Below, one piece after another: positions 45,329 through 53,893 of a stretch of DNA of 64,000 nucleotides (the first letter of the stretch is position 1; every line of letters begins with the position of its first letter). The notes under the pieces were generated by a model. It had not been told where the DNA came from. It was given only the letters and a program-made list of their open reading frames with translations, and did no database searches. Made by a program: the position numbers and the translations under genes. The stretch comes from Agromyces archimandritae (GTDB taxonomy: Bacteria; Actinomycetota; Actinomycetes; Actinomycetales; Microbacteriaceae), in assembly GCF_018024495.1 (NCBI RefSeq), contig NZ_CP071696.1, positions 1,612,001-1,676,000 on the forward strand. Direction: 5' to 3'.

Positions 45329-45702
45329 GCCCGCTGCTGGTCCTCCTGGCCTCGCTCGCCGGCGGCATCGGCGCGGCGTGCCGGTATCTGATGGACGAGG
45401 GGGTGCGGCGCCTCGTCCGCGTCGGGTTCCCGCTCGGCACCCTGCTCGTGAACATCGTCGGCTCGTTCCTGCTCGGGCTGCTGACGGGTCTCGGCGAGCG
45501 CGGCATCCCGGACCCGGAGCTGGCCGTGGTGCTCGGCACGGGCTTCCTCGGCGGGTACACGACGTTCAGCACGGCGAGCGCCGAGACGGTGCGGCTCTTC
45601 CTGGAGCGTCGCCGGCTCGCCGCGGTGCTGAACGGCGCCGGCATGTTCCTGCTCTGCGGCGCCGCGGCCCTCGCCGGCCTCGCCCTCGGCCGGGCGTTAT
45701 AG
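45325..45702 (+). CDS. crcB2: Fluoride channel subunit (FluC/CrcB)
   Basis: 125 residues, four helices. GGIGAACRYLMDEGV, LVNIVGSFLLGLL and TGFLGGYTTFSTASAET. Pair of adjacent FluC genes is the usual heterodimeric arrangement in Gram-positives. No fluoride riboswitch is visible upstream of the operon. Confidence 0.92.
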   Translation: MSPLLVLLASLAGGIGAACRYLMDEGVRRLVRVGFPLGTLLVNIVGSFLLGLLTGLGERGIPDPELAVVLGTGFLGGYTTFSTASAETVRLFLERRRLAAVLNGAGMFLLCGAAALAGLALGRAL

Positions 45703-45707
45703 ATAAA

Positions 45708-45728
45708 AGTCTAGATTCGGCGTAGACT
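45708..45728 (+). promoter_or_regulatory. Operator and leaderless promoter of toxin-antitoxin pair 2
   Basis: AGTCTA (45708-45713) and TAGACT (45723-45728) form an inverted repeat with 9-nt spacing. The right arm TAGACT is also a -10 box 6 nt before the ATG at 45735, so antitoxin binding would block transcription. Confidence 0.65.
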
Positions 45729-45734
45729 GTCGAT

Positions 45735-45986
45735 ATGAAGACCGTCTCCGTCGGCGAACTCCGCCAGAACCCGACTGATGCCCTGAATCGCGTGAGCGAC
45801 GGCGAGACGCTCGTGATCGTGAAGCATCGGCGACCGATCGCAGACCTGGTCCCGCATGTACGCCGAACCGGCGTCCCAGCCGCCGAGGCCTTCGCCGCGC
45901 TCAGCCGCGTGGCCTTCGATCCGGGAATGGCGGACGATATCGGCGATGCGCGCCGCCGTGCGGACCGCGACTACTGGGCCGACTGA
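45735..45986 (+). CDS. Phd/YefM-family antitoxin
   Basis: 83 residues. N-terminal TVSVGELRQNPTDALNRVSDGETLVIVKHRRP (in parts: SVGELRQN and LVIVKHRRPIADLVP) is the Phd fold that binds DNA and the toxin. It lies 2 nt before the PIN toxin gene. Confidence 0.92.
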   Translation: MKTVSVGELRQNPTDALNRVSDGETLVIVKHRRPIADLVPHVRRTGVPAAEAFAALSRVAFDPGMADDIGDARRRADRDYWAD

Positions 45987-45988
45987 GC

Positions 45989-46429
45989 GTGCACGCCCTA
46001 CTCGATACTTCGGTCATCATCGCGCTCACACAAGAACACACCCAGATCGACGGCAGTGTCTTCGACACGGTCTCGATCGCTTCTCTGAGCTACGCCGAAC
46101 TCCAGCTCGGCGTCGCCGTCGCGGGATCGCGAAGCACAATGCGTCGGCGAGCCCTTGCGCTCGACTCCGTTCGAGACATCTTCGGTGCCGGCCTCCCCTT
46201 CGATGATCGGGCCGCGACCGTGTTCGGCCGCTTCGCCACGGCGATCATCGAGCGGAAGGGAGATCCGAAGGCGAACCGCACCGATCGTATGATTGCGGCC
46301 GTAGCGGCCGCCCATGACCTCGCTCTCGTCACCCTGAATGCTCGGGACGTCGCCTTGCTCGATCGGGAGATGCAGATCATCGACGCATCGACCATGTCCG
46401 GTTCAGCTCCCCCACCGACCTCCCCCTGA
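45989..46429 (+). CDS. PIN-domain toxin (VapC family)
   Basis: 146 residues from a GTG. PIN acidic residues: Asp6 (ALLDTSVIIAL), Glu in LSYAELQLGV, Asp in DRMIAAVAAAHDLALVTLN and the final NARDV. Unlike the pair at 38953-39578 it is coupled with a Phd-type antitoxin. Confidence 0.92.
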   Translation: MHALLDTSVIIALTQEHTQIDGSVFDTVSIASLSYAELQLGVAVAGSRSTMRRRALALDSVRDIFGAGLPFDDRAATVFGRFATAIIERKGDPKANRTDRMIAAVAAAHDLALVTLNARDVALLDREMQIIDASTMSGSAPPPTSP

Positions 46430-46439
46430 CGCGACCGCC

Positions 46440-46445
46440 TACGAT
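46440..46445 (+). promoter_or_regulatory. -10 box of a leaderless promoter for the SCO4848-like gene
   Basis: TACGAT, 6 nt before the GTG at 46452; no ribosome binding site. Confidence 0.55.
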
Positions 46446-46451
46446 CGACGG

Positions 46452-46670
46452 GTGGCCTTCTTGATCCTCGCCGTGGTGCTGCTGGCGGCGAACGCCGTGT
46501 TCAATCTCGTCGCGTGGCCGCGGTTCTATCCGCGTATCGCCGCCGATCCCAGGGCGCGTGACGCCGACGGGCGGCGCACGCCGTTCTACACCGTGCATCT
46601 GGTGCTGATCGTGATCGGCATCGTGCTGGGCGTCGCTTCGGCCGTGACGGCGGCGCTCCTCCTCATCTGA
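46452..46670 (+). CDS. Small membrane protein (SCO4848-like)
   Basis: 72 residues from a GTG; two membrane helices (FLILAVVLLAANAVFNLVAW and the C-terminal LVLIVIGIVLGVASAVTAALL) bracket FYPRIAADPRARD. This matches the conserved actinobacterial SCO4848 family of unknown function. Between it and the maoC stop are two near-identical 17-bp direct repeats of CATCYGAGATCGCACGG (46665 and 46709). Confidence 0.8.
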   Translation: MAFLILAVVLLAANAVFNLVAWPRFYPRIAADPRARDADGRRTPFYTVHLVLIVIGIVLGVASAVTAALLLI

Positions 46671-46776
46671 GATCGCACGGCGGGGCTCGTCTGAGGCCGG
46701 GCGGCGGCTCATCCGAGATCGCACGGGGGCCGGTCGCAGACCGGAGCCCCGGCGCCCCGGCATCCACTCCGACCCC

Positions 46777-47235
46777 TCACGCCTCCGGCACGAACAGCGC
46801 GACGGTCTCGGCGATGAGCGCCGGGCGATCCGCCCCCTCGATCTCGATCGTGACGGTCACGGCGGCCCGCACGCCCTGCGGCCCGGGCTGGACGCCGGTG
46901 AGTTCCGAGACGGCGCGCACGCGGGAGCCGCTCGTGACCGGTTGCAGGAACCGCACCCGGTCGAGGCCGTAGTTGACGACCATGGCGGTTCCGGCGACGT
47001 CGAGGTGGCCGGCGGTGAGGTGCGGGATGAGCGAGAGCGTCAGGTAGCCGTGGGCGATGGTCGCCCCGAAGGGGCCGGCGGCGGCGCGGGCCTCGTCGAG
47101 GTGGATCCACTGGTGGTCGCAGGTGGCGTCGGCGAACGCCTGGATGCGGGCCTGGTCGATCTCGAACCAGTCGCCGGCGATCCGCGTGCCGACGGCGTCG
47201 GCGAGGGCGGCGGGCGAGGCGGCTGCGATGCTCAT
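46777..47235 (-). CDS. MaoC-family (R)-specific enoyl-CoA hydratase
   Basis: 152 residues. Hotdog fold with the hydratase motif: IQAFADATCDHQWIHLDEAR, then GATIAHGYLTLSLIPHL, the catalytic D/H pair of NodN/MaoC proteins. Hydrates a trans-2-enoyl-CoA. Overlaps the fabG stop by 4 nt (ATGA), and both are under operator site 4. Confidence 0.93.
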   Translation of the reverse strand: MSIAAASPAALADAVGTRIAGDWFEIDQARIQAFADATCDHQWIHLDEARAAAGPFGATIAHGYLTLSLIPHLTAGHLDVAGTAMVVNYGLDRVRFLQPVTSGSRVRAVSELTGVQPGPQGVRAAVTVTIEIEGADRPALIAETVALFVPEA

Positions 47236-47987
47236 GCGCGCGGCCCTCCGGCGACGTAGAGCACCTGGCCGGAGACGAATCCGGCGTCTTCGCGGCAGAA
47301 GAAGGCGACGGCTGCGGCGATGTCCTCGGGCGTGCCGGCGCGGCCGACGGGGATTTCCGCTGCTGCGGCGGCGAGGAAGTCCTCGAAGGGCACGCCCATG
47401 CGTTCGGCGGTGGCGCGCGTCATGTCGGTCTCGATGAAGCCGGGGGCGACGGCGTTCGCGGTCACGCCGAAACGGCCGAGTTCGATCGCGAGGGTCTTCG
47501 TGAACCCCTGCATGCCGGCCTTGGCGGCGGCGTAGTTCGCCTGGCCGCGGTTGCCGAGCGCCGAGGTGCTCGACAGGTTCACGATGCGCCCCCATTTCGC
47601 GTCGACCTGGTGGGCCTGCACCGCGCGGCTCATGAGGAAGGCGCCGCGCAGGTGCACGCCGAGCACCGCATCCCAGTCGGTCTCGCTCATCTTGAACAGC
47701 AGGTTGTCGCGGAGGATGCCGGCGTTGTTGACGAGCACGGTCGGGGCGCCGAGTTCGGCGGCGACGCGGGCGACGGCGGCTTCGACGGCTGCGGCATCCG
47801 ACACGTCGGCGCCGATGCCGAGGGTGCGGATGCCGGGGGTCTCGGCCGCGATGGCTGCGGCGGTGCCGGCGGCGGTGTTCTCGTCGAGGTCGATGACGGC
47901 GACGTGGCAGCCGTCGGCGGCGAGGCGGCGGGCGGTTGCGGCGCCGATGCCGCGGGCGGCTCCGGTGACGATGGCGGTTCGGGTCAT
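47232..47987 (-). CDS. 3-oxoacyl-CoA/ACP reductase (FabG-like SDR)
   Basis: 251 residues. TGAARGIGAATARRL, VLVNNAGILRDNLLFKMSETDW (in parts), catalytic NLSSTSALGNRGQ and NYAAAKAGMQGFTK (YxxxK), C-terminal GQVLYVAGGPRA. The R-hydroxyacyl type reductase paired with MaoC interconverts 3-oxo-, 3-hydroxy- and enoyl-CoA. AAAGGA ribosome binding site. Operator site 4 lies 28 bp upstream. Confidence 0.92.
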   Translation of the reverse strand: MTRTAIVTGAARGIGAATARRLAADGCHVAVIDLDENTAAGTAAAIAAETPGIRTLGIGADVSDAAAVEAAVARVAAELGAPTVLVNNAGILRDNLLFKMSETDWDAVLGVHLRGAFLMSRAVQAHQVDAKWGRIVNLSSTSALGNRGQANYAAAKAGMQGFTKTLAIELGRFGVTANAVAPGFIETDMTRATAERMGVPFEDFLAAAAAEIPVGRAGTPEDIAAAVAFFCREDAGFVSGQVLYVAGGPRA

Positions 47988-48012
47988 GCGGGGTCCTTTC
48001 GTCGTGCGCGCA

Positions 48013-48034
48013 AGCATACCGACCATGCGGTATG
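48013..48034 (-). promoter_or_regulatory. TetR-type operator site 4 with -10 box
   Basis: CATACCGACCATGCGGTATG (48015-48034), the clearest copy of the palindrome. TATGCT on the minus strand (48018-48013) overlaps it and is the probable -10 of fabG-maoC, the same arrangement as site 3. Confidence 0.75.
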
Positions 48035-48152
48035 TTCGCGAGCGGATGCCGCCCCGCCCCCGACGAGCGCCTTCCGGCATCCACCCCCGCCCCTCCCGCA
48101 CGCCCGGGCCGCAGAGTATCGTGGGGATGACTTGGGGAATCGGGGGATCACC

Positions 48153-48527
48153 ATGGCCTGGACGGCGGACGAACTCGAACGCATCGGCGACGCCGAAGAA
48201 CTGCAGGTCTCATCGAGGCGGCGCGACGGCAGTCTGCGCCCGTTCGTGACGATCTGGGTCGTCGTGGTCGCCGGCGCCGTCTACATCCGCTCGGCGTACG
48301 GCCCCGACAACGGCTGGTACCGGAGGGCGAAGGCGGCCGGCACGGGCCGCATCCGCGCGGGCGGCGTCGAACGCGACGTGACCTTCACCCCCGGCGACCC
48401 CGCCGAGAACGAAGCCGTCGACGGCGCCTACCGGGACAAGTACGCGGCGCACCCGGCGAGCATCGTCGCGACCGTCGTCGGCGAGCCGGCCGGATCCACC
48501 ACGCTCCGTGTGAGCCCGGAGAGCTGA
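48153..48527 (+). CDS. DUF2255-family protein
   Basis: 124 residues of an uncharacterised family: WTADELERIGDAEELQVSSRR at the N-terminus, YIRSAYGPDNGWYRRAKAAG in the middle. A split-barrel, deazaflavin-reductase-like fold has been suggested for such proteins by resemblance; I cannot confirm it. It ends 6 nt before the second MMPL gene and may be cotranscribed with it. Confidence 0.75.
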   Translation: MAWTADELERIGDAEELQVSSRRRDGSLRPFVTIWVVVVAGAVYIRSAYGPDNGWYRRAKAAGTGRIRAGGVERDVTFTPGDPAENEAVDGAYRDKYAAHPASIVATVVGEPAGSTTLRVSPES

Positions 48528-48533
48528 GCCCCC

Positions 48534-51098
48534 ATGGCCGAGCTGCTGTACCGTCTGGGAAAGTTCGCCGCGGGCCGCGCCTGGTGGGTGATCGGGGCAT
48601 GGATCGTGATCCTCGCGATCGCCGGCGGCGCCTTCGCGATCGGGTTCAAGGGTCTCGCGACGAACCTCGACGTGCCCGGCACCGCCTCCGAAGAGGTGCT
48701 CGACGAGCTCCAGCAGAAGCTGCCCGACCTCGCGGGCGCCTCCGGCACCGTCGTGCTGCACCGCGAGGACGGCGAGGCGTTCACGCCCGAGCAGCAGGAG
48801 CGGATCGCGGCCCTGGTGGCGGATGCCGGGAGCCTGCCCGATGTGGCGAACGTCGTCGACCCGTTCGCCACCGAGGCCGAGCGGGCCGGGCAGGCCGAGG
48901 AGCTCGCCGGCGCCGCCGATCAGCTCGAAGCGGGTCGTGCGCAACTGGATGCCGGGCAGGAGCAGCTGGATGCCGGCCTCGCCCAGCTCGAGGCGGGCGA
49001 GGCGCAACTCGCCGATGCGCAGGCCCAGCTCGATGCCGCCCGCGAGCAGGCCGAGGCGGCAGGCGCACCGCCCGAGCAGCTGGCGGCGCTCGACGCCCAG
49101 CAGGCCGAGCTCGACGCGCAGAAAGCGGCCATCCAGCCCCAGCGCGACACGCTCGAGGAGCAGCAGGCCGAGCTCGACGCGCAGCGCGCCGAACTCGAGG
49201 ACCAGGCGGCGCGCGCCGAAGAGGGCGGGGAGCTGCTGCAGCTCGCCTCCGGCATCCGCCTGGTGTCGGACGACGGCGCGACGGCGCTCGTGAGCGTCGC
49301 CTTCACCGAGCCCCGCATGGAGCTCGCCGAGTCGTCGAAGCAGGCCGTCATCGACCACTTCACGGCAGAGCCGATCGACGGCGTCGAGGTCGCCTTCTCG
49401 ACCGAGATCTCGCAGGGCGTGCCGCAGATCCTCGGGGTCGGCGAGATCGTCGGCGTCGTGTTCGCCGCGATCGTGCTGCTCGTCATGCTCGGCTCGCTGC
49501 TGGCGGCGATGATGCCGATCGTGACCGCCGCCGTCGGCGTCGGGGTCGGCGTGCTCGCCTCGCTCGCCTTCTCGGGGATCGTGCAGATGGCATCCGTCAC
49601 CCCGATCCTCGGCGTGATGCTGGGCCTGGCTGTCGGCATCGACTACTCCCTGTTCATCGTGAACCGGCATCGGACGCAGCTGCTGCACGGCGCCGAGGTC
49701 GTCGAGTCCGCCGGGCTCGCGAACGGCACGGCCGGCAACGCGGTCGTCTTCGCCGGCTCGACGGTCGTCGTCGCCCTGCTCGCGCTGAACATCACCGGCA
49801 TCCCGTTCCTCGGCGTCATGGGCACCGTCGGCGCCGTCTGCGTGCTCGTCGCCGTGCTCATCGCGATCTCGCTGACGCCGGCGCTGCTCGGCCTGTTCAA
49901 GACGCACATCCTGAGCCGGCGCGCGCAACGTCGCATCGGCGAGGTGGACCACGTCGACGCGAAGGCGAAGCCGATGCCGTGGTGGCGGGCGATCGTGACC
50001 GTGCTCGGCACGATCGTGGTGCTGCTCATCGTGGCGATCCCGGCCCTGTCGATGCGGGTGGGGTTGCCGGATGGATCCGCCGAGGCGACCGACTCGTACG
50101 CCCACCGGGCGCACGTCCTCACCGAGGACGCGTTCGGGCCCGGGGCGAACGGACCGTTGCTCGTCGCCGCCGAACTGCCGGCCGGGCTCGACGAGGCCGA
50201 CCGGCAAACGGCGCAGCTCGACGTCGCGCGCACGCTCGCCGAGCAGGACGACGTCGTCGCGGTCGCGCCCGTCGCCGTCTCGGAGGACGGCGAGCTGGCC
50301 GCATTCCAGGTGATCCCCGCGGAGGGCCCGAGCAGCGCCTCGACCGAGGGTCTGGTGCGGGATCTGCGCGCGCTGCCGCCGGTGAACGACGAGATCGAAC
50401 TCGGCGTCGCCGGGCAGGCCGCGATCAATATCGATATCTCGGCGAACCTCGCCGATGTGCTGCCGGTCTATCTCATCGTGGTGGTGGGCCTGTCGCTGCT
50501 CATCATGATCCTGGTATTCCGCTCGCTGCTCGTGCCGCTCATCGCGACCGGCGGGTTCATCCTGTCGTTGTTCGCGACCTACGGCGCGGTCGTCGCGGTC
50601 TTCCAGTGGGGGTGGCTCGCCGCGCCGCTCGGCATCCAGACGGGTCCGATCCTGAGCTTCCTGCCCGTCATTCTCGTCGGCATCCTCTTCGGCCTCGCGA
50701 TGGACTACCAGTTGTTCCTCGCGAGCGGAATGCGCGAGGCCTATGTGCACGGGGCGAAGGCACGATTGGCGGTTTCGCTCGGATTCCGTGCGGGCCGCAA
50801 CGTGGTGATCGCCGCCGGCCTCATCATGGTGTCGGTGTTCGGCGGTTTCGTGTTCGCCGAATCGACGATGATCCGCTCGATCGGCTTCGGCCTCGCCTTC
50901 GGCGTGCTCGTCGATGCCTTCGTCGTGCGGATGCTGCTGATGCCCGCCCTCATGCACATGCTGGGGTCTGCGGCATGGTGGATCCCGAAATGGCTGGACC
51001 ACATCATGCCCAATGTGGATGTCGAGGGCGCGGCCCTCGAGCGCAAGCACCATGCCGCGCCGGCGGTCTCGGTGCCGGCGGGCGGGGAATCGACCTGA
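48534..51098 (+). CDS. MMPL-family RND transporter, paralogue 2
   Basis: 854 residues, same 12-helix plan as paralogue 1 and very similar throughout, with LGVMLGLAVGIDYSLFIVNR and LVGILFGLAMDYQLFLASG. The coiled-coil segment (about 135-235) has longer AQLDAGQEQLDAGLAQLE-type heptads. No TetR gene is adjacent. The two copies are about 4.2 kb apart in the same orientation, which points to an old duplication. Confidence 0.93.
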   Translation: MAELLYRLGKFAAGRAWWVIGAWIVILAIAGGAFAIGFKGLATNLDVPGTASEEVLDELQQKLPDLAGASGTVVLHREDGEAFTPEQQERIAALVADAGSLPDVANVVDPFATEAERAGQAEELAGAADQLEAGRAQLDAGQEQLDAGLAQLEAGEAQLADAQAQLDAAREQAEAAGAPPEQLAALDAQQAELDAQKAAIQPQRDTLEEQQAELDAQRAELEDQAARAEEGGELLQLASGIRLVSDDGATALVSVAFTEPRMELAESSKQAVIDHFTAEPIDGVEVAFSTEISQGVPQILGVGEIVGVVFAAIVLLVMLGSLLAAMMPIVTAAVGVGVGVLASLAFSGIVQMASVTPILGVMLGLAVGIDYSLFIVNRHRTQLLHGAEVVESAGLANGTAGNAVVFAGSTVVVALLALNITGIPFLGVMGTVGAVCVLVAVLIAISLTPALLGLFKTHILSRRAQRRIGEVDHVDAKAKPMPWWRAIVTVLGTIVVLLIVAIPALSMRVGLPDGSAEATDSYAHRAHVLTEDAFGPGANGPLLVAAELPAGLDEADRQTAQLDVARTLAEQDDVVAVAPVAVSEDGELAAFQVIPAEGPSSASTEGLVRDLRALPPVNDEIELGVAGQAAINIDISANLADVLPVYLIVVVGLSLLIMILVFRSLLVPLIATGGFILSLFATYGAVVAVFQWGWLAAPLGIQTGPILSFLPVILVGILFGLAMDYQLFLASGMREAYVHGAKARLAVSLGFRAGRNVVIAAGLIMVSVFGGFVFAESTMIRSIGFGLAFGVLVDAFVVRMLLMPALMHMLGSAAWWIPKWLDHIMPNVDVEGAALERKHHAAPAVSVPAGGEST

Positions 51099-51141
51099 TT
51101 CCGCGCAGTTCCGCTGATGAGCATCGGCCATCGATGCGTCA

Positions 51142-51175
51142 TATGACCGACTGAATAGGTCATACGCGCTATTCT
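51142..51175 (+). promoter_or_regulatory. Inverted repeat and possible promoter upstream of lsr2
   Basis: TATGACC (51142-51148) and GGTCATA (51158-51164) face each other with 9-nt spacing, followed by TATTCT (51170-51175). This AT-richer stretch may hold a distal regulated promoter of lsr2. Confidence 0.5.
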
Positions 51176-51221
51176 CGTGAATTCGCCGTGCGAGTATTGC
51201 CCGCGAATGCACATGAATGGC

Positions 51222-51227
51222 TACACT
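51222..51227 (+). promoter_or_regulatory. -10 box of a leaderless promoter for lsr2
   Basis: TACACT followed after 7 nt by the ATG at 51235; no ribosome binding site between. Confidence 0.6.
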
Positions 51228-51234
51228 GTTCGCC

Positions 51235-51576
51235 ATGGCACGCAAAATCATCCACCAGCTCGTCGACGACCTCGACGGAACCGTCCTCGAACCCGGCGAC
51301 GGCGAGACCGTGCAATTCGCCCTCGACGGCCGCGCTTTCGAGATCGACCTCACCGAGGCGAATGCGAAGGAACTGCGCGACGCGCTCGCGCCCTACCTGA
51401 AGGCCGGCCGTTCGCTTCGCGCAGGCGCTCCGGCACCGCGCCGCGCCCCGCGCCGCAACCCCTCCGGTCGGGACCTGAACGCGATCCGCGAGTGGGCGCG
51501 CGGCAAGGGGCACAAGGTCTCCGACCGCGGCCGCGTCTCCGAGGCGATCCTCGCCGAGTACGACGCCGCGCACTGA
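51235..51576 (+). CDS. lsr2: Lsr2 nucleoid-associated protein
   Basis: 113 residues. N-terminal dimerisation part MARKIIHQLVDDLDGT ... DLTEANAKELRDAL and C-terminal AT-hook-like DNA-binding domain GRDLNAIREWARGKGHKVSDRGRV, containing the RGR-type minor groove motif. Lsr2 is the actinobacterial H-NS analogue that silences AT-rich foreign DNA. I chose ATG 51235 over an in-frame ATG 18 nt upstream because all Lsr2 proteins begin MA(R/K)K. Confidence 0.95.
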   Translation: MARKIIHQLVDDLDGTVLEPGDGETVQFALDGRAFEIDLTEANAKELRDALAPYLKAGRSLRAGAPAPRRAPRRNPSGRDLNAIREWARGKGHKVSDRGRVSEAILAEYDAAH

Positions 51577-51668
51577 CCCGATCGCGGTGATCCGGCAGCG
51601 CTGATCCAGTCGCTGTGATCCGACCGCATTGAAGCGTTCGGCCGGTGGGAAGACCCACCGAGAATCGC

Positions 51669-51710
51669 CGAAGGCCTCGTCCGCACGTTCACGTGCGGAC
51701 GAGGCCTTCG
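51669..51710. terminator. Strong bidirectional hairpin between lsr2 and MFS gene
   Basis: A perfect 20-bp stem with a 2-nt loop: arm GAAGGCCTCGTCCGCACG (from 51670) pairs with CGTGCGGACGAGGCCTTC. It lies between two convergent genes and can terminate both. Confidence 0.8.
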
Positions 51711-51725
51711 TGCTCGATGCCCGCC

Positions 51726-53084
51726 CTACGGGCGCGATACCACCTTGATCGCCCCGGTCTGTTCGAGCGACCGCCCTCGGGTCTCGGGCGCCATGATGTA
51801 GACGACGACGAACGCCACAAGGGTGAGAATGGCACCGAACAGCATGGTGGTTCCGGCGCCGAACGTCTCCAGGCTGATGGGCATCAGGTAGGTTCCCGTC
51901 GCCGCGCCGAACCGGCTGGCCGCAGTCCCGATGCCGACGGCACTCGCGCGATACTGCGTCGGGAAGAGTTCGTTGGGGTAGATCCAGACGAGAATGCTCG
52001 GCCCGCCGGAGAAGAAGTTGTACGAGCAGAATGCGATGAGCACGAACCAGATGGGCGATTCCGTCCAGAGCCACAAGCCGAGCAGCGGCACCGCCATGAG
52101 CAGCAACGGCACCACGGCGAGCGGTCGGCGCCCCCAGGAGTCGACCTTCGACATTGCGACGAGGGAACCGGCGACCGTGATCGCGAGGATCACCGTTTCG
52201 ACCCACATTCCGGAAACCCCACCGCCATCGATGTGGAATCCCTCGAGAAGGGCGGGCAAGAACGTCACCAGTCCGTAGAGCGGGGTGACGACCGCGATGT
52301 ACAGGACGCTGCACATGATGAGGCGTCGCAGATACTGGCCCCGGAACAACGGCTTCAGGTCGATCTTCGCCGGCTCTCCGACCTCGTTGCTCTGGTCGGC
52401 TTCGGCGAGGGAGACATCGACGCCGTAGATGTCCTTCGCCACGCGCTCGGCATCCGCCACGCGCCCGTTGCGCGCAAGCCAGCGCGGCGACTCCGGAATG
52501 CCGCGCCGCAGCAGGATCACAATGACGCCGAGCACCGCGGTGGATCCGAGCAGCAGGCGCCACTGCCCGTTGTCGCCGCTGATTCCCACGACGAGCGCGC
52601 CCATCATGTAGGCCGCCACGGCTCCGGCCGACCATGCCACCGCCGACGCCCCGACCATGAAGCCGCGCTTCTTCGACGGCGTGAACTCGGTCAATAGCGA
52701 GGTCGCGATCGGGTAATCGGCTCCGATCGCCACTCCGATCAAGAAGCGGAGCGCGACGAGCTGCCACGCTTCGGTCACGAACACACTCATCGCGCAGGCG
52801 ACCACGAGAACGAGCAGGTCGACCGCGTACATCTTCTCCCGCCCGTAGCGGTCGGTGAGGAATCCGAAGATGGCCGACCCGATGAAGATACCGACGAGGG
52901 AGGCGGCACCGATCAGCCCCATCTCGACGGCCGATGTCTCCAGCTCTGCGCTGACCCCGACCAGCGCCACACCGATGATGCTCATTACGTAGCCGTCGAG
53001 GAACGGACCGCCGCAGCAGGCGATGAGCAGCCGCGTCAGGAATCCCTTCTTCGCCGGGTGTTCCATGAAGTCATACGAACTCAT
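51726..53084 (-). CDS. MFS transporter (sugar/acid porter type)
   Basis: 452 residues, 12 helices. Motifs GFLTDRYGREKMYAVD after helix 2, FLIGVAIGADYPIATSLLTE, PESPRWLAR, and the C-terminal APETRGRSLEQ. Related to proton-coupled sugar and aromatic-acid porters. As the last gene of the SDR-acyl-CoA operon it probably imports that pathway's carboxylic acid. Confidence 0.9.
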   Translation of the reverse strand: MSSYDFMEHPAKKGFLTRLLIACCGGPFLDGYVMSIIGVALVGVSAELETSAVEMGLIGAASLVGIFIGSAIFGFLTDRYGREKMYAVDLLVLVVACAMSVFVTEAWQLVALRFLIGVAIGADYPIATSLLTEFTPSKKRGFMVGASAVAWSAGAVAAYMMGALVVGISGDNGQWRLLLGSTAVLGVIVILLRRGIPESPRWLARNGRVADAERVAKDIYGVDVSLAEADQSNEVGEPAKIDLKPLFRGQYLRRLIMCSVLYIAVVTPLYGLVTFLPALLEGFHIDGGGVSGMWVETVILAITVAGSLVAMSKVDSWGRRPLAVVPLLLMAVPLLGLWLWTESPIWFVLIAFCSYNFFSGGPSILVWIYPNELFPTQYRASAVGIGTAASRFGAATGTYLMPISLETFGAGTTMLFGAILTLVAFVVVYIMAPETRGRSLEQTGAIKVVSRP

Positions 53085-53138
53085 TGAAGATCCCTTCGAT
53101 CTGGTGAGTGGCGCCCGGCATCGGGCGCAGAGTGTGGC

Positions 53139-53885
53139 TCAGGCCTCCGTCCGGTTGAGGGTTGCGTAGGCGAGACGCTCGAGCAGCAGCGAGCCGGCAA
53201 GACTCGCCTCCTGACTCATCTCGAGCACTCGTTTCGTGTGCTCGAGCGCGAGCGCGTCCCGCTCGGCGAACTCTGCGGCGACGTCGAGCGCGCGGGACAA
53301 CGCTTGCCCGCGCTCCGCGACCTCGCTCACGACCCCCCACCGCTCTGCCTCGACCGCGCCGAAGCGACGCCCGCGCAGGACGAGGTCCGCGGCCCGCCCG
53401 GTGCCGACGCAGCGGGTGATGCGCGTGACGCCGCCCGAGGAGGGAAGGATCCCGATCCCGATCTCGGGAAACCCGAAGACCGCTTCGTCGTCGGCGATGC
53501 GGACATCGGCCGCGAGCGCGAGCTCGAGACCGCCGCCCAGGCAGTAGCCGGTGATCGCGGCGACCACGGGCTGCGGCAGCGCAGCGACCACCTCGTAGAC
53601 GCCACCGCTCGAGCGATAGTAATCGGCGATGGCCCGGGGGGTCATCTCACGGAGTTCGGTGATATCGGCTCCGGCAGAGAAGCATCCCCCCTCGCCGGTG
53701 ATGACCACGGCGCGGCTCCCCGTCACCTCCTCGCTCGAGATCGCGCGCTGCAACTCCCGCTCGAGGTGGGTCGACAGTGCGTTGCGCTTCCGCGGCCGAT
53801 CGAGGGTGATCAGGGCGATGGCACCCCGACGCTCGACGGAGACGCTTCCATCGCCGGCGGTGCCACCGCCTGATTCGTTTCCCAT
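53139..53885 (-). CDS. Enoyl-CoA hydratase/isomerase (crotonase)
   Basis: 248 residues. Oxyanion-hole segments GGCFSAGADITEL and ITGYCLGGGLELALAADVRIA, then FGFPEIGIGILPSSGGVTRI: the first catalytic Glu position (FPEIGIGILPSSGG) is present, the second position holds Ser as in several isomerase-like members, so hydratase activity is probable but not certain. Sits 8 nt after the acyl-CoA dehydrogenase stop. Confidence 0.9.
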   Translation of the reverse strand: MGNESGGGTAGDGSVSVERRGAIALITLDRPRKRNALSTHLERELQRAISSEEVTGSRAVVITGEGGCFSAGADITELREMTPRAIADYYRSSGGVYEVVAALPQPVVAAITGYCLGGGLELALAADVRIADDEAVFGFPEIGIGILPSSGGVTRITRCVGTGRAADLVLRGRRFGAVEAERWGVVSEVAERGQALSRALDVAAEFAERDALALEHTKRVLEMSQEASLAGSLLLERLAYATLNRTEA

Positions 53886-53893
53886 GATCGGCC

